Part shown: positions 1 to 8,495 of the stretch, one piece after another
How positions within the stretch are numbered: position 1 is the first letter of the stretch
Layout of the letters: each line of letters starts with the position of its first letter
Origin: Psychromarinibacter sediminicola
Lineage (GTDB): Bacteria; Pseudomonadota; Alphaproteobacteria; Rhodobacterales; Rhodobacteraceae
Length of the DNA: 51,266 nucleotides
Assembly (NCBI RefSeq): GCF_029168335.1
Contig: NZ_JARGYC010000032.1
Coordinates: 1-51,266, forward strand
Direction of reading: 5' to 3'
Translations under genes and position numbers: made by a program
Notes under the pieces: generated by a model
What the model was told of the DNA's origin: nothing
Database searches by the model: none
What the model saw: the letters and a program-made list of their open reading frames with translations, nothing else

Positions 1-94
1 ACTCGGCAGGATATGCGACCTGTTCTCTCCGGTTGAATGCAGAAACTATTTCCAGGCTGCGGGATATGCGCCTGGTTAATCCCGAAAGACTCTA
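1..94 (+). mobile_element. Right end of an IS630-family insertion sequence (cut by window edge)
   Basis: The first 79 bases encode an IS630-like transposase C-terminus that stops at 77-79. About 15 bases later the sequence switches to the last part of an ABC ATPase gene. IS630/mariner elements insert at TA and duplicate it; a TA lies at 93-94, exactly where the ATPase reading frame becomes recognisable. Base composition left of the junction is visibly lower in GC than to the right. The junction at 93-94 is inferred, because the left end and inverted repeat of the element are outside the window. Confidence 0.6.
2..79 (+). CDS. IS630-family transposase, C-terminal 25 residues only
   Basis: Frame 2 is open from the left edge and ends at the TAA at 77-79. 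The peptide contains FSPVECRNYFQAAGYAPG, which matches the usual ending of IS630-type DDE transposases (a ...F.P.EC.NYF..AGY... tail). The catalytic DDE domain must lie to the left of the window, so whether the copy is intact cannot be judged. The gene is too short here to be found by ordinary ORF calling. Confidence 0.65.
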   Translation, partial: LGRICDLFSPVECRNYFQAAGYAPG

Positions 95-248
95 TGCCGA
101 CTGGTGCGTTGCGCTGAAGGCCGGGCGGCTGCATTGCACCGGGCCCTGGAGCGACACGATGACCTCTGCGGTCCTGAGCGATCTCTACGACACGCCCCTG
201 CGGCTGGCCTCCGCCGACGGCGCGACCGTGGTCGTGAATGCCGATTGA
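95..248 (+). pseudogene. 3' remnant of an ABC-transporter ATPase gene, apparently disrupted by the IS
   Basis: The frame ending at TGA 246-248 carries a stretch beginning YADWCVALKAGRL and continuing GPWSDTMTSAVLSDLYDTP. This resembles the last 50 residues of siderophore/iron-type (FecE/FepC-like) ABC ATPases, the region after the H-loop (...ALRYADRVVALKAGR...GP..EVLTPE.L..LYDTP). Upstream codons in the same frame stay open but are IS DNA, so an ORF starting at TTG 33 would be a chimera. The ATPase core (Walker A and B, signature) is absent. The family assignment rests on a short stretch. Confidence 0.45.
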
Positions 249-347
249 CGGCGCCGCTCGGCGTCGGGTGGCCTCAGGGTCGCGCCGGGACGCCCTGTCG
301 CGGCCATCACCTCGGGCCGGTCCGAGCCGCGCGTCCTGCGCGCCCGC

Positions 348-1103
348 TCACCGGCCGAGCCAGCCGCCATCGACGGACAGCACCGTCCCATGCACGAACC
401 GCGCCGCGTCGCTGGCGAGGAACACGACCGGGTCGGCGATCTCTTCGGGCCGGCCCCAGCGCCCGGCGGGCACCCGCGCCATCAGCTGCGCCTCGCGCTC
501 GGGGTCGCTTTGCAGCGCCGCGGTATTGTCGGTGGCCACGTAGCCCGGCGCGATCGCGTTGACGTTCACGCCCTGCGCCGCCCATTCGTTGGCGAAGGCC
601 TTGGTCAGCTGGGCTATGCCGCCCTTCGCGGCGGCATAGCCGGGCACGGTGATCCCGCCCTGGAAGCTGAGGACCGAGGCCACGAAGATCACCTTGCCGT
701 CGCCGCGCGCCAGCATCCCGCGCCCGATCTCGCGCGTCAGCAGGAAGGGCGCGTCGAGGTTGACCGCCATGACGGCGTCCCAATCGGCATCGCTGTGCTC
801 GGCCACCGGCCCGCGCCGGATGATGCCCGCATTGTTCACCAGGATGTCGATCCGGCGGTCCGCCAGCTCCTCCAGCATCGCATGGATCGCGGCGCGGTCG
901 CCCAGGTCGCAGGAGATCGCGTCGAAGCGGCGGCCGGCGTCGCGCACCGCGGCGCCCACATCGCCGCCGTCGTCGGGCAGGCTGGAGGAGACGCCGATCA
1001 CGTCGGCGCCGGACCGTGCCAGCGCGGTGCAGATCGCCGCGCCGATGCCGCGGCTCGCGCCGGTCACCAGTGCGGTCCGGTCGGTCAGGTCGAACGGGGT
1101 CAT
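348..1103 (-). CDS. kduD: 2-dehydro-3-deoxy-D-gluconate 5-dehydrogenase (KduD-type SDR)
   Basis: A 251-residue classical short-chain dehydrogenase. It has the cofactor motif TGASRGIG near residues 14-21, NNAG in the middle, the active-site YAAAK, and the C-terminal FLASDAA...VDGGWL ending. Segments such as SFQGGI.VPGY, NVNAIAPGY.AT.NT and RVPAGRWG are strongly KduD-like. KduD interconverts 2,5-diketo-3-deoxygluconate and 2-keto-3-deoxygluconate in uronate/pectin degradation. The ATG at 1103 was chosen over longer options because GGAGAA sits about 7 bases upstream and the protein then starts at normal length. No kduI or other uronate gene is adjacent, so substrate is inferred from similarity alone. 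Confidence 0.8.
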   Translation of the reverse strand: MTPFDLTDRTALVTGASRGIGAAICTALARSGADVIGVSSSLPDDGGDVGAAVRDAGRRFDAISCDLGDRAAIHAMLEELADRRIDILVNNAGIIRRGPVAEHSDADWDAVMAVNLDAPFLLTREIGRGMLARGDGKVIFVASVLSFQGGITVPGYAAAKGGIAQLTKAFANEWAAQGVNVNAIAPGYVATDNTAALQSDPEREAQLMARVPAGRWGRPEEIADPVVFLASDAARFVHGTVLSVDGGWLGR

Positions 1104-1203
1104 GCGGTGTTCTCCGGGTTTGTGTCTCGGGGGCAGTACCATATTCGCGTGGTCCGCTGCCAGCCGGGCGCCGGTCATGCGGCGGGGCAGGGCGCCACGA
1201 GAA

Positions 1204-1234
1204 ACGGGCGGCCCGTATCCTGCGGGCCGCCCGT
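1204..1234 (-). terminator. Rho-independent terminator downstream of metK
   Basis: A perfect 12-bp stem (ACGGGCGGCCCG, 1204-1215, with 1223-1234) and 7-base loop lie about 60 bases past the metK stop. Read on the minus strand the stem ends in a short T stretch (TTTC). It insulates metK from kduD. Confidence 0.7.
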
Positions 1235-1296
1235 CCTGGTCGTGTGTCTTCCGCCGTGCGGCGCCGTCCGGCCGGACCGCGCCGCAGCAGGCTGCC

Positions 1297-2481
<1,185 letters not shown>

Positions 2482-2600
2482 CTTGTCCCTTTCCTCCATG
2501 TATAGTCAGCGCCTGACGGATCAGGCGGTTTCGCAGCTTGGCTGCATTTCGGGTTGTTGGGTACGACCGGGGCGCGGCTGCGCCCCGGCCTCTGCCTGTC
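2482..2600 (-). promoter_or_regulatory. Structured metK leader with overlapping hairpins
   Basis: The 119 bases between the methyltransferase and metK hold four inverted repeats in minus-strand order. They are a 9-bp GC stem (2567-2588, no U tract), GCAGC-CAA-GCTGC (2533-2545), CGCCTGA-TCCG-TCAGGCG (2510-2527) and GTCAG-GCG-CTGAC (2505-2517). The last two share bases 2510-2517, so only one can form at a time, and the second sits just 5' of the ribosome-binding site. By eye it does not match the SAM-II or SAM/SAH riboswitch consensus. It could be a leader regulator or simply terminator debris. Confidence 0.35.
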
Positions 2601-4286
2601 TCAGGCCGGCTTGCGGAAGTGCTGGATGCCCCAGGCGAGCTGGCCGGCATCGGCGGCCTTCACCCAGTTCTCCAGGCCGACGGCCATCTTGTCGAGATAC
2701 TCCTTCGAGGCGCCGGCCTCGCGCAGCTTGTCGTAGTTGGCCAGCAGCTCCTCGCGGACGCGGCTGTAATGCGCGCGCAGGTCGGCGACGGCCTCTTCCT
2801 GCTCCACCGTCTCGAAGCCCAGCTTCTCGGCGGTTTCGCGGTAGAAGCCGGGGCTGCCCAGGCTGTTCAGCTGCAGGCGGTCGTAGACCGGCTGAAGCTC
2901 GGCCGGGTCGGCCGCGTCGGACTGCATCGGGTCGGTGAAGATCAGGTGACCGCCCGGCTTCAGCACGCGGAAGGCTTCGGCCAGCACCTTGTCGCGCTGG
3001 TCGGAGTGCAGGAACGAGTCCTGGCTCCAGACCACGTCGACGCTTTCGTCGGCCTCCGGCACGTCCTCGAACACGCCGTGGCGCACCGAGATCTTGTGGC
3101 CCAGCTTGGCGGCCCGGATCTTGCCGAGATTGTACTCGTTCTGGGTCTCGGAGATGTTCAGGCACACCGCCGTGGCGCCGGTCTTCTTCACCAGCGTCCG
3201 CATCGCGCCGCCATAGCCCGCGCCCATGTCCAGCACGCGCGAGGTCTCGTCCAGCTTCGGCAGCCGGTCGATCATCGACTCGATGGTGCGGTCGGAGGCG
3301 GTGCGGATGTCCTTGGTCTCGGCGTAGCGGCCGATATGCAGGTCCTCGCCGCCCCAGATCGTGGAGTAGAAGGTGTCCGCGTCGTCGCTGTCGTAGTAGT
3401 CCTCGGTGATGTCGCGGATGTCCTCGCGGCCGTCCGCATCCACATCGCCCCAGCGCACCAGGTGCAGCGCGGATTTCTCGGCGACGTGGATGAAGAAGTC
3501 CGGGTCGTCCTCGGCATAGGTCTCCTGGAAGTCGCCATAGGTGCGGACCCGCTCGAACCCGGCCTCCTGCAGCAGGCGGCGCATGTAGTTCTTGCGGATC
3601 GGGCACATGTTCAGCGTGTAGGACGACCCGTCGGGGAAGGAATAGCGCATCCGGCACAGCCCCTCGTCGACGTGATCCGGCTCGGCCGTGATGTTGTCGC
3701 CGCAATAGTAGAACTTGTGCTTGGTGGAATAGCCGTTGTCGATCATCGCGTCGTAGTTGCGCTGATCGAGGATCAGCAGGCCGTCATGCTTCAGCGCGGC
3801 GTAGAACTCGGCCAGCGCGCGGCGGCGGTCCTTCTCCTCGTGCAGGTGGGTGAAGGAATTGCCCAGACAGATGATCGCGTCGTACTTGCCCGCGATGTCG
3901 CGGTTCAGCCAGCGCCAGTCGGCCTGCGTCGTCTTCAGGATCAGGCCGCGGGCCTGGCCGTTCTCGAACGCCTTGGCGACCATCGCGGCCGAGCCGTCGG
4001 CGGCAGTCACGTCGAAGCCTTCCTCGGTCAGCCGGACAGAGTGGAAGCCGGTGCCGCAGGCCACGTCGAGCACCCGTTCCTTGCCGCGGGCGCGCAGGAT
4101 GTCGATGAAGAACTGGCCCTCGCTCTCGGCCCGGCCGCGCCAGTCGATCAGTTCGTCCCACTTGTCGACGAAGGTGCTGACATACTCCTTGCGATAGTGA
4201 TCCGTCTCGCGGTCGCTCAGCGGATCGTCGCTATAGACCTGGTCGGTCATTGTGAGTTCGGCGTTTTCAGCGAGTGTGTCGCTCAT
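2601..4286 (-). CDS. Fused glycine/sarcosine N-methyltransferase and sarcosine/dimethylglycine N-methyltransferase
   Basis: A 561-residue protein with two class I SAM-methyltransferase domains. Domain 1 has motif I VLDVACGTG at 72-80; domain 2 has VLDMGAGYG at 351-359. Domain 1 resembles glycine/sarcosine methyltransferase (GSMT) and domain 2 sarcosine/dimethylglycine methyltransferase (SDMT), with the SDMT-like segments VWSQDSFLHS and GGHLIFTDPMQSD. Together they convert glycine to glycine betaine in three SAM-dependent steps, a compatible solute for salt stress. Many organisms encode the two enzymes separately; a fusion is known from Actinopolyspora halophila. MetK follows immediately, fitting the high SAM demand. 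The ATG at 4286 has AAGGGGA upstream. The residues 290-320 stretch is Asp-rich, as in halophile-type proteins. Confidence 0.88.
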   Translation of the reverse strand: MSDTLAENAELTMTDQVYSDDPLSDRETDHYRKEYVSTFVDKWDELIDWRGRAESEGQFFIDILRARGKERVLDVACGTGFHSVRLTEEGFDVTAADGSAAMVAKAFENGQARGLILKTTQADWRWLNRDIAGKYDAIICLGNSFTHLHEEKDRRRALAEFYAALKHDGLLILDQRNYDAMIDNGYSTKHKFYYCGDNITAEPDHVDEGLCRMRYSFPDGSSYTLNMCPIRKNYMRRLLQEAGFERVRTYGDFQETYAEDDPDFFIHVAEKSALHLVRWGDVDADGREDIRDITEDYYDSDDADTFYSTIWGGEDLHIGRYAETKDIRTASDRTIESMIDRLPKLDETSRVLDMGAGYGGAMRTLVKKTGATAVCLNISETQNEYNLGKIRAAKLGHKISVRHGVFEDVPEADESVDVVWSQDSFLHSDQRDKVLAEAFRVLKPGGHLIFTDPMQSDAADPAELQPVYDRLQLNSLGSPGFYRETAEKLGFETVEQEEAVADLRAHYSRVREELLANYDKLREAGASKEYLDKMAVGLENWVKAADAGQLAWGIQHFRKPA

Positions 4287-4837
4287 CGTCTACAGTCCCC
4301 TTGCGTTCTGGGCCAAAGGCCGGACGCGATGCGTCCAACCGGTCACTTCCCTCGCGGCGCCGTTGTGCGGCGATGCGTGAAGTCGGCCCGATGCAGTTTG
4401 TGTCGCTGCGCCCAACGGCGCCTTGTGAAACCATTCGCTCGCGAGCGGCTCTGCTCACGGCGCGTCGTTGCGCCTGTGCTTCGATGTCTCGAAGCAAAAT
4501 TCCGGCGAATGTCTCTGCGGCTGCATTATGACTTTCAAAAGCGTCGTTTCAACCTTTGTATGCGACTTTTTCATGAAGTTTATGATTTGCTTTCCCAAAG
4601 CAATCTGTTAACGCGCGCGCCGCCCTGCGGCCGCTTCCGGCGGGACGACCGCCTTGTCACCGCCGCGCCCGCCGCTAAAACATTTAGATCAGGTGAAGAA
4701 TTCCGGCCGCGCGCGACTCCCCGCGCCGAACGGCACACCCGAGTCGCGCCCCGCCCCGCCGCGACCGCCGGGCGCCGCGCCGGGGTCGAACAAATCGGCG
4801 CCGCGTGCGTTCGTTCCGTGACACAAGGAGGAACCCC
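4287..4837. other. 551-bp divergent intergenic region between the betaine methyltransferase and ku
   Basis: No convincing gene is seen. It holds a 12-bp palindrome CGCTCGCGAGCG (4436-4447), a 7-bp hairpin GCTTCGA-TGTC-TCGAAGC (4478-4495) and TTGCTTT-CCC-AAAGCAA (4587-4603). Bases 4500-4620 are clearly richer in A+T than the surroundings and probably carry the promoters. Given its length the methyltransferase mRNA may have a long leader. No promoter hexamers could be assigned with confidence. Confidence 0.5.
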
Positions 4838-5692
4838 ATGGCTTCGCGCGCCGTCTGGAAAGGTCAGCTACGCCTGTCGCTCGTCTCGATTCCGGTGGAG
4901 ATTCACTCGGCGACGAAACGCGGCGCGCGGGTCAGCTTCCGGCAGATTCACGGCCCCTCCGGCAAGCGCGTGCGCTACGAGAAGACGGTGCCCGGCATCG
5001 GCCCGGTCGACCGCGACGACATCCTGAAGGGCTACGAGCTGGACGACGACGAATACCTGCTGCTGGAGCCCGAGGAGATCGACGCGATCAAGCTGGAGAC
5101 CAAGAAGACGCTGGAGCTGGTGCAGTTCGTCGGCGTCGCCGAGATCCCGCCGCTCTATTACGACAAGCCCTATTACGTGGTGCCCACCGACGAGCTGGCC
5201 CAGGACGCCTACCGCGTCGTCCGCGACGCCCTGCGCCAGACGGAGAAGGTGGGGCTGGGCCAGCTGACCATGCGCGGCAAGGAATATCTTTGCGCGTTGC
5301 GCCCCTGCGGCGACGGGCTGCTGCTGGAGACGCTGCACTACGCCGACGAGATCAAGGCCGCCGACCCGCTGTTTTCCGATATCGAGGACGACCCGGCCGA
5401 CGAAGAGCTGCTCGACGTCGCGACCGAGCTGATCGACCGCAAGACCGACAGCTTCGACGCCTCCGCCTTCGAGGACAGCTACGACGCGGCGCTGCGCGAC
5501 CTGATCGAGCGCAAGCGCAAGAACAAGAAGACCCCGCGCGCCAGGACCGGCGAGGGCGAGGCGCGGCAGGGCGACGACAACGTGGTCGACCTGATGTCCG
5601 CGCTGAAGGAGAGCCTGAAGACCGACGGCAAATCGTCCAGGTCCAAGTCCTCGAAATCCAAATCCGGCGGCAAGACCAAGAAATCGGCCTGA
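4838..5692 (+). CDS. ku: Non-homologous end-joining protein Ku
   Basis: Bacterial Ku is a homodimeric ring that binds DNA double-strand ends and recruits LigD. The 284-residue protein starts MASRAVWKGQLRLSLVSIPV, the typical Ku opening (WKG.L.FGLV..PV), and contains the KGYE-type segment and EEIDAI. The C-terminus is a lysine/serine-rich basic tail (last 25 residues) that would help DNA binding. ATG 4838 follows a strong AAGGAGGAA at 4826-4834; an upstream start at 4805 is less likely. Its stop codon overlaps the ligD start by one base (TGATG), so the two are translationally coupled. Confidence 0.95.
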   Translation: MASRAVWKGQLRLSLVSIPVEIHSATKRGARVSFRQIHGPSGKRVRYEKTVPGIGPVDRDDILKGYELDDDEYLLLEPEEIDAIKLETKKTLELVQFVGVAEIPPLYYDKPYYVVPTDELAQDAYRVVRDALRQTEKVGLGQLTMRGKEYLCALRPCGDGLLLETLHYADEIKAADPLFSDIEDDPADEELLDVATELIDRKTDSFDASAFEDSYDAALRDLIERKRKNKKTPRARTGEGEARQGDDNVVDLMSALKESLKTDGKSSRSKSSKSKSGGKTKKSA

Positions 5693-8109
5693 TGGACAAG
5701 CTCGACGACTATCTCGAACGCCGCGACTTCGACCGCACGCCCGAACCCTTCGAGGCCGGCCGCAGTTCGAATCTCGCACCGCGCTACGCGATCCAGAAGC
5801 ACGATGCCACGCGCACCCATTTCGACCTGCGGCTGGAATGGGACGGCGTGCTGCTCAGCTGGGCGATCACCAAGGGGCCGTCCTTCGACACCTCGGAAAA
5901 GCGCCTCGCCGTGCGGACCGAGGATCACCCGCTCTCCTATATCGGCTTCGAGGGCACGATCCCCGAGGACAATTACGGCGCCGGCACGGTCATGCTCTGG
6001 GACCTCGGCTACTGGGAGCCGCTGGACCCCGTCGACAAGGGCCTGAAGAAGGGCCACCTGCACCTTCGCCTGCACGGCGCGCGGCTGACCGGCGACTGGA
6101 ACCTCGTGCTCATGAAGGGCAAGGAAAAGCGCGAGAACTGGCTGCTGATCAAGGGGGACGATGAGGCTGCCGGTGCCCGCGACCCCGTGCGCCGCTACCG
6201 CCGCAGCATCTCGACCAACCGCACCATGCGCCAGATCGCGTCGGAGAAGAAGCCGGTCCCGCTGCACGAGGGCAAGCGCCCGCGCTTCGCCAAGCCGCAG
6301 CTCGCGACGCTGTCCGACGAGATGCCCGACGGCGACGGCTGGTGGCACGAGATGAAGTTCGACGGCTACCGCGCGCTGATCGCGCTGGGCGAGGACGGCC
6401 CGCGCGTTTTCACCCGGAACGGCAAGGACTGGACCGACCGCTTCGAAAGCCTCGCCCCCGCCTTCGCGCAGGTCGACTGCGACAGCGCGCTGATCGACGG
6501 GGAAATCGTGGCCGGCGCCGGGCTGGACGGTTTCTCCAACCTGCAGAAGGCGATCAAGAACGGCGGCCCCTTTCGCTTCTATGCCTTCGACCTGCTGGAC
6601 CGCGACGGCACCGACCTGACCGGCAAGCCGCTCACCGACCGGCGCGCGGCGCTGGAAGACATCTGGCACGACATGCCGGCGGAGGGGCCGGCGCAGCTGT
6701 CGCCGGTGATCGAGGAGAACGCCGCAGAGGTCTTCGACCGGGTCTGCGACGCCGGCGGCGAGGGGCTGATCGCCAAGCGCATGGCCGACACCTACCGCCA
6801 CAGCCGCACGAAGAGCTGGCTGAAGGTCAAATGCCGCCGCCGCGACGAGTTCGTCGTGATCGGCTGGCAGGAAAGCGACAAGCGCGGCCGCGCCTACTCC
6901 TCGCTGGCGCTCGGCGCGCATGACGGCGACGACCTCGTCTATGTCGGCAAGGTCGGCACCGGCTTCGACGCCGACGATATGGACGAGCTGTCGGACGCCA
7001 TGCGCCCCCTGGAACGCAAGACCGCCCCGGCCGAGGTGCCGCGGGCCGAGGCGCGCGGCGTCCACTGGATCACGCCGAAGCTCGTCGCCGAGATCGACTA
7101 TGCCGAGCGCACCGCCGACGGCATGCTGCGCCACGCCGTCTACCAGGGCCTGCGCGATGACAAGCCCGCCCGCACCGTTCGCCTGGACAATGACCGCATG
7201 ACCGAAGACGACCGCACCCCCGTCGCCGGGGTCGAGATCAGCAGTGGCGACCGTAAGGTCTATCCCGATGCCGGCGTCACCAAGCTCGACGTCGCCCGCT
7301 TCTACGAGACGATGGCCGACCGCATCCTCGAGACGGCGGCCGACCGGCCCCTGTCGCTGGTCCGCCTGCCCGAGGGGCTGGGCGGCGACCGCTTCTTCCA
7401 GAAACACGCGGGCAAGGGGTTTCCCGACGGCCTGAAGACGGTCGAGATCGAGGAATCCGATGGCGGGACGGAGCCCTACATGTACGTCACCGATGCCGCC
7501 GGGCTGGTGGCGGCGGCGCAGATGGGCACGCTGGAACTCCATATCTGGGGCAGCCGCCGCGACAGGCTGGACCGCCCCGACCGCATGGTCTTCGACCTCG
7601 ACCCCGACGAGGGGCTGGACTTCTCAGATGTCCGCGCCGCCGCCTTCGAGGTGCGCGATGCGCTCTCCGACCTCGGCTTCGCCTCCTGGCCGCTGCTGAC
7701 CGGCGGCAAGGGCATCCACGTGATCGTCTCGCTCCGTCGCACCGCCGGCTGGGACACGGTGAAGCTCTACGCCCGCATCTTCGCGCAGCTCATGGCGACC
7801 CGCGCCCCCGACCGCTACACCGCGGAGATGTCGAAGAAGAAGCGCAAGGGCCGGGTGTTCATCGACTACCTGCGCAACGAGCGCGGCGCGACGGCCATCG
7901 CCCCGTTCTCGCTCCGCGCCCATCCCGGCGCCCCGGTCGCCGTGCCGGTGGGCTGGGACGAACTGAAAGACATTGAGAGCGCCCGCGCCTTCGATCTGGA
8001 ATCGGCGCAGGAGCGGGACTGGTCCGCCGTAGACCTGCCCGCCCCGGTCGGCGTGACCGAAAAGCGCGTGGACAAGCTGGAAGCCGCCCTGTCGCAGGAA
8101 GCGGACTGA
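5692..8109 (+). CDS. ligD: Multifunctional ATP-dependent DNA ligase LigD (phosphoesterase-ligase-polymerase)
   Basis: An 805-residue end-joining enzyme that trims, fills and seals breaks held by Ku. Domain order is 3'-phosphoesterase (about 1-160, with HDATRTHFDLRLEWDG), ATP-dependent ligase (about 200-500, adenylated Lys222 in MKFDGYRAL), and a C-terminal archaeo-eukaryotic-primase-type polymerase (about 520-800). The polymerase carries the catalytic VFDLDPD pair Asp635/Asp637 and GGKGIHV. This PE-Lig-Pol order is the Pseudomonas-type arrangement; mycobacterial LigD is Pol-PE-Lig. The start ATG shares its A with the ku stop. It is followed by the tandem repeat region. Confidence 0.95.
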   Translation: MDKLDDYLERRDFDRTPEPFEAGRSSNLAPRYAIQKHDATRTHFDLRLEWDGVLLSWAITKGPSFDTSEKRLAVRTEDHPLSYIGFEGTIPEDNYGAGTVMLWDLGYWEPLDPVDKGLKKGHLHLRLHGARLTGDWNLVLMKGKEKRENWLLIKGDDEAAGARDPVRRYRRSISTNRTMRQIASEKKPVPLHEGKRPRFAKPQLATLSDEMPDGDGWWHEMKFDGYRALIALGEDGPRVFTRNGKDWTDRFESLAPAFAQVDCDSALIDGEIVAGAGLDGFSNLQKAIKNGGPFRFYAFDLLDRDGTDLTGKPLTDRRAALEDIWHDMPAEGPAQLSPVIEENAAEVFDRVCDAGGEGLIAKRMADTYRHSRTKSWLKVKCRRRDEFVVIGWQESDKRGRAYSSLALGAHDGDDLVYVGKVGTGFDADDMDELSDAMRPLERKTAPAEVPRAEARGVHWITPKLVAEIDYAERTADGMLRHAVYQGLRDDKPARTVRLDNDRMTEDDRTPVAGVEISSGDRKVYPDAGVTKLDVARFYETMADRILETAADRPLSLVRLPEGLGGDRFFQKHAGKGFPDGLKTVEIEESDGGTEPYMYVTDAAGLVAAAQMGTLELHIWGSRRDRLDRPDRMVFDLDPDEGLDFSDVRAAAFEVRDALSDLGFASWPLLTGGKGIHVIVSLRRTAGWDTVKLYARIFAQLMATRAPDRYTAEMSKKKRKGRVFIDYLRNERGATAIAPFSLRAHPGAPVAVPVGWDELKDIESARAFDLESAQERDWSAVDLPAPVGVTEKRVDKLEAALSQEAD

Positions 8110-8130
8110 GGCGCATCCGGCCCCCGCCTC

Positions 8131-8485
8131 CCCGGACACCGCACCCCGAAGCGCACGACCCCCGGGCTTCTTCTCGTTCCAATTACGCAAGTCCCGCCGA
8201 CGACCACCCCGCACCGCCACCGGGCCAGGGCCCGACCCGGCCCGACCGCCACCCCGACACCGCCGCCCGAAGCGCACCACCCCCGGCTTCTTCTCGTTCC
8301 AAATACGCAAATCCCGCCGCCGGCCGCCCCGCGCCGCCACCGGGCAAGAGCCCGACCCGGCCCGACCGCCACCCCGGACACCGCCCCCCGAAGTGCACCA
8401 CCCCGGGCTTCTTCTCGTTCCAAATACGCAACTCCCGCTGCCGGCCGCCCCGCACCGCCACCGGGCAAGGGCCCGGCCCCGACGC
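8131..8485. repeat. Three tandem copies of a 120-bp GC-rich repeat
   Basis: Units begin about 8131, 8252 and 8372 (periods 121 and 120; the third is slightly truncated). Each runs from ccccggacaccgc through cttcttctcgttcca.atacgcaa to gcaccgccaccgggc. Units differ by scattered substitutions and single-base indels, so they are old or freely diverging. The 121-base step breaks every reading frame, which argues against coding. The cttcttctcgtt core is shared with dispersed elements at 34637, 49833 and 50021. The array fills most of the 386-bp gap between the convergent genes ligD and the oxidoreductase. Confidence 0.85.
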
Positions 8486-8495
8486 GGCGCGCCCT

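Noticed and set aside
33-248. An apparent 71-residue gene starting at TTG 33
   Set aside because: Its first 20 codons are IS DNA in a different frame from the transposase; only the part after about base 95 resembles a protein family.
2485-2499. An upstream ATG of metK at 2499
   Set aside because: It places the GGAGG ribosome site inside the coding sequence and adds six residues not seen in MetK proteins.
2482-2600. A canonical SAM/SAH or SAM-II riboswitch before metK
   Set aside because: The conserved cores of these families could not be found by eye; only the hairpins are reported.
2538-5027. Long plus-strand frame opposite the betaine methyltransferase
   Set aside because: An antisense shadow produced by high GC at third positions; low-complexity Ala/Arg/Gly/Val composition and no motif.
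8131-8485. CRISPR array or repeat-protein gene
   Set aside because: The units are contiguous without unique spacers, too long for CRISPR repeats, and the 121-base step breaks the reading frame.
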